Source: Candidatus Poribacteria bacterium (lineage in GTDB: Bacteria > Poribacteria > WGA-4E > WGA-3G). From it: DNA of 5,496 bases. This document shows positions 5,434 through 5,496 of the stretch, one piece after another (positions within the stretch are counted from its first letter, which is position 1; the number at the start of each line of letters is the position of its first letter). Made by a program: the position numbers and the translations under genes. Where the stretch lies: contig VXZL01000061.1 of NCBI GenBank assembly GCA_009845505.1, forward strand, positions 1-5,496. Reading direction: 5' to 3'. The notes below the pieces were generated by a model that worked only from the letters and a program-made list of their open reading frames with translations, ran no database searches and was not told the origin of the DNA.

Positions 5434-5442
5434 ATTTTAGCA
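5434..5442 (-). promoter_or_regulatory. Candidate extended -10 promoter of the MocA-type gene
   Basis: TGC followed by TAAAAT on the minus strand (-10 at 5434-5439, TG at 5441-5442) matches an extended -10 element, with five of six bases in the hexamer. No good -35 hexamer is seen at 16-18 bases, which extended -10 promoters can tolerate. Transcription would start near 5427, about 30 bases before the ATG at 5396. The remaining sequence to the right edge is AT-rich and holds no gene that I can see. Confidence 0.38.
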
Positions 5443-5496
5443 CAAAAGCGGAAAAATTGTGTGAAAATTAGCCAAGAAACTCTGTAAAAATTGGGG

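Overview
The window is a compact stretch of bacterial DNA in which every supportable gene lies on the minus strand, so transcription runs from the right edge to the left. A large MocA-type oxidoreductase, a zinc sugar/alcohol dehydrogenase, a PIN-toxin-like pair and small lipoproteins fit an environmental bacterium of the Candidatus Poribacteria kind. That is an impression from gene content, not a demonstrated placement. No rRNA, tRNA, CRISPR array or insertion sequence is visible.

Right part (about 3220-5496): a Gfo/Idh/MocA-family NAD(P)-dependent oxidoreductase (start best placed at 5396) is followed after 131 bases by a zinc-dependent medium-chain dehydrogenase. Together they look like two redox steps of sugar, polyol or inositol-like carbohydrate catabolism; the substrate cannot be read from the sequence. 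A candidate extended -10 promoter precedes the first. A 7-bp inverted repeat lies in the gap before the second, and a short hairpin with a T run follows it.

Middle (2193-3202): a PIN-domain (VapC-like) ribonuclease gene is followed, one base after its stop codon, by a gene for a small charged protein made of two diverged copies of one about 31-residue module. This looks like a toxin-antitoxin pair in toxin-first order. Its presumed promoter has a perfect 6-bp inverted repeat over the -10 element, as expected for an autoregulated operon. The same promoter places the toxin start downstream of the first possible GTG.

Left part (1-2120): an endonuclease IV (nfo) with all nine metal ligands is followed by two tandem lipoprotein genes. 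The second starts 25 bases after the first and runs off the left edge. The two lipoproteins are diverged paralogues sharing a lipobox Cys, a Cys pair and an IHIHP motif. The truncated copy ends in a Gly/Asp-rich tract encoded by 9-bp repeats at the window edge.

The most interesting items are the PIN/duplicated-partner pair with its operator-like promoter, and the undescribed lipoprotein pair. No intergenic stretch exceeds about 135 bases.
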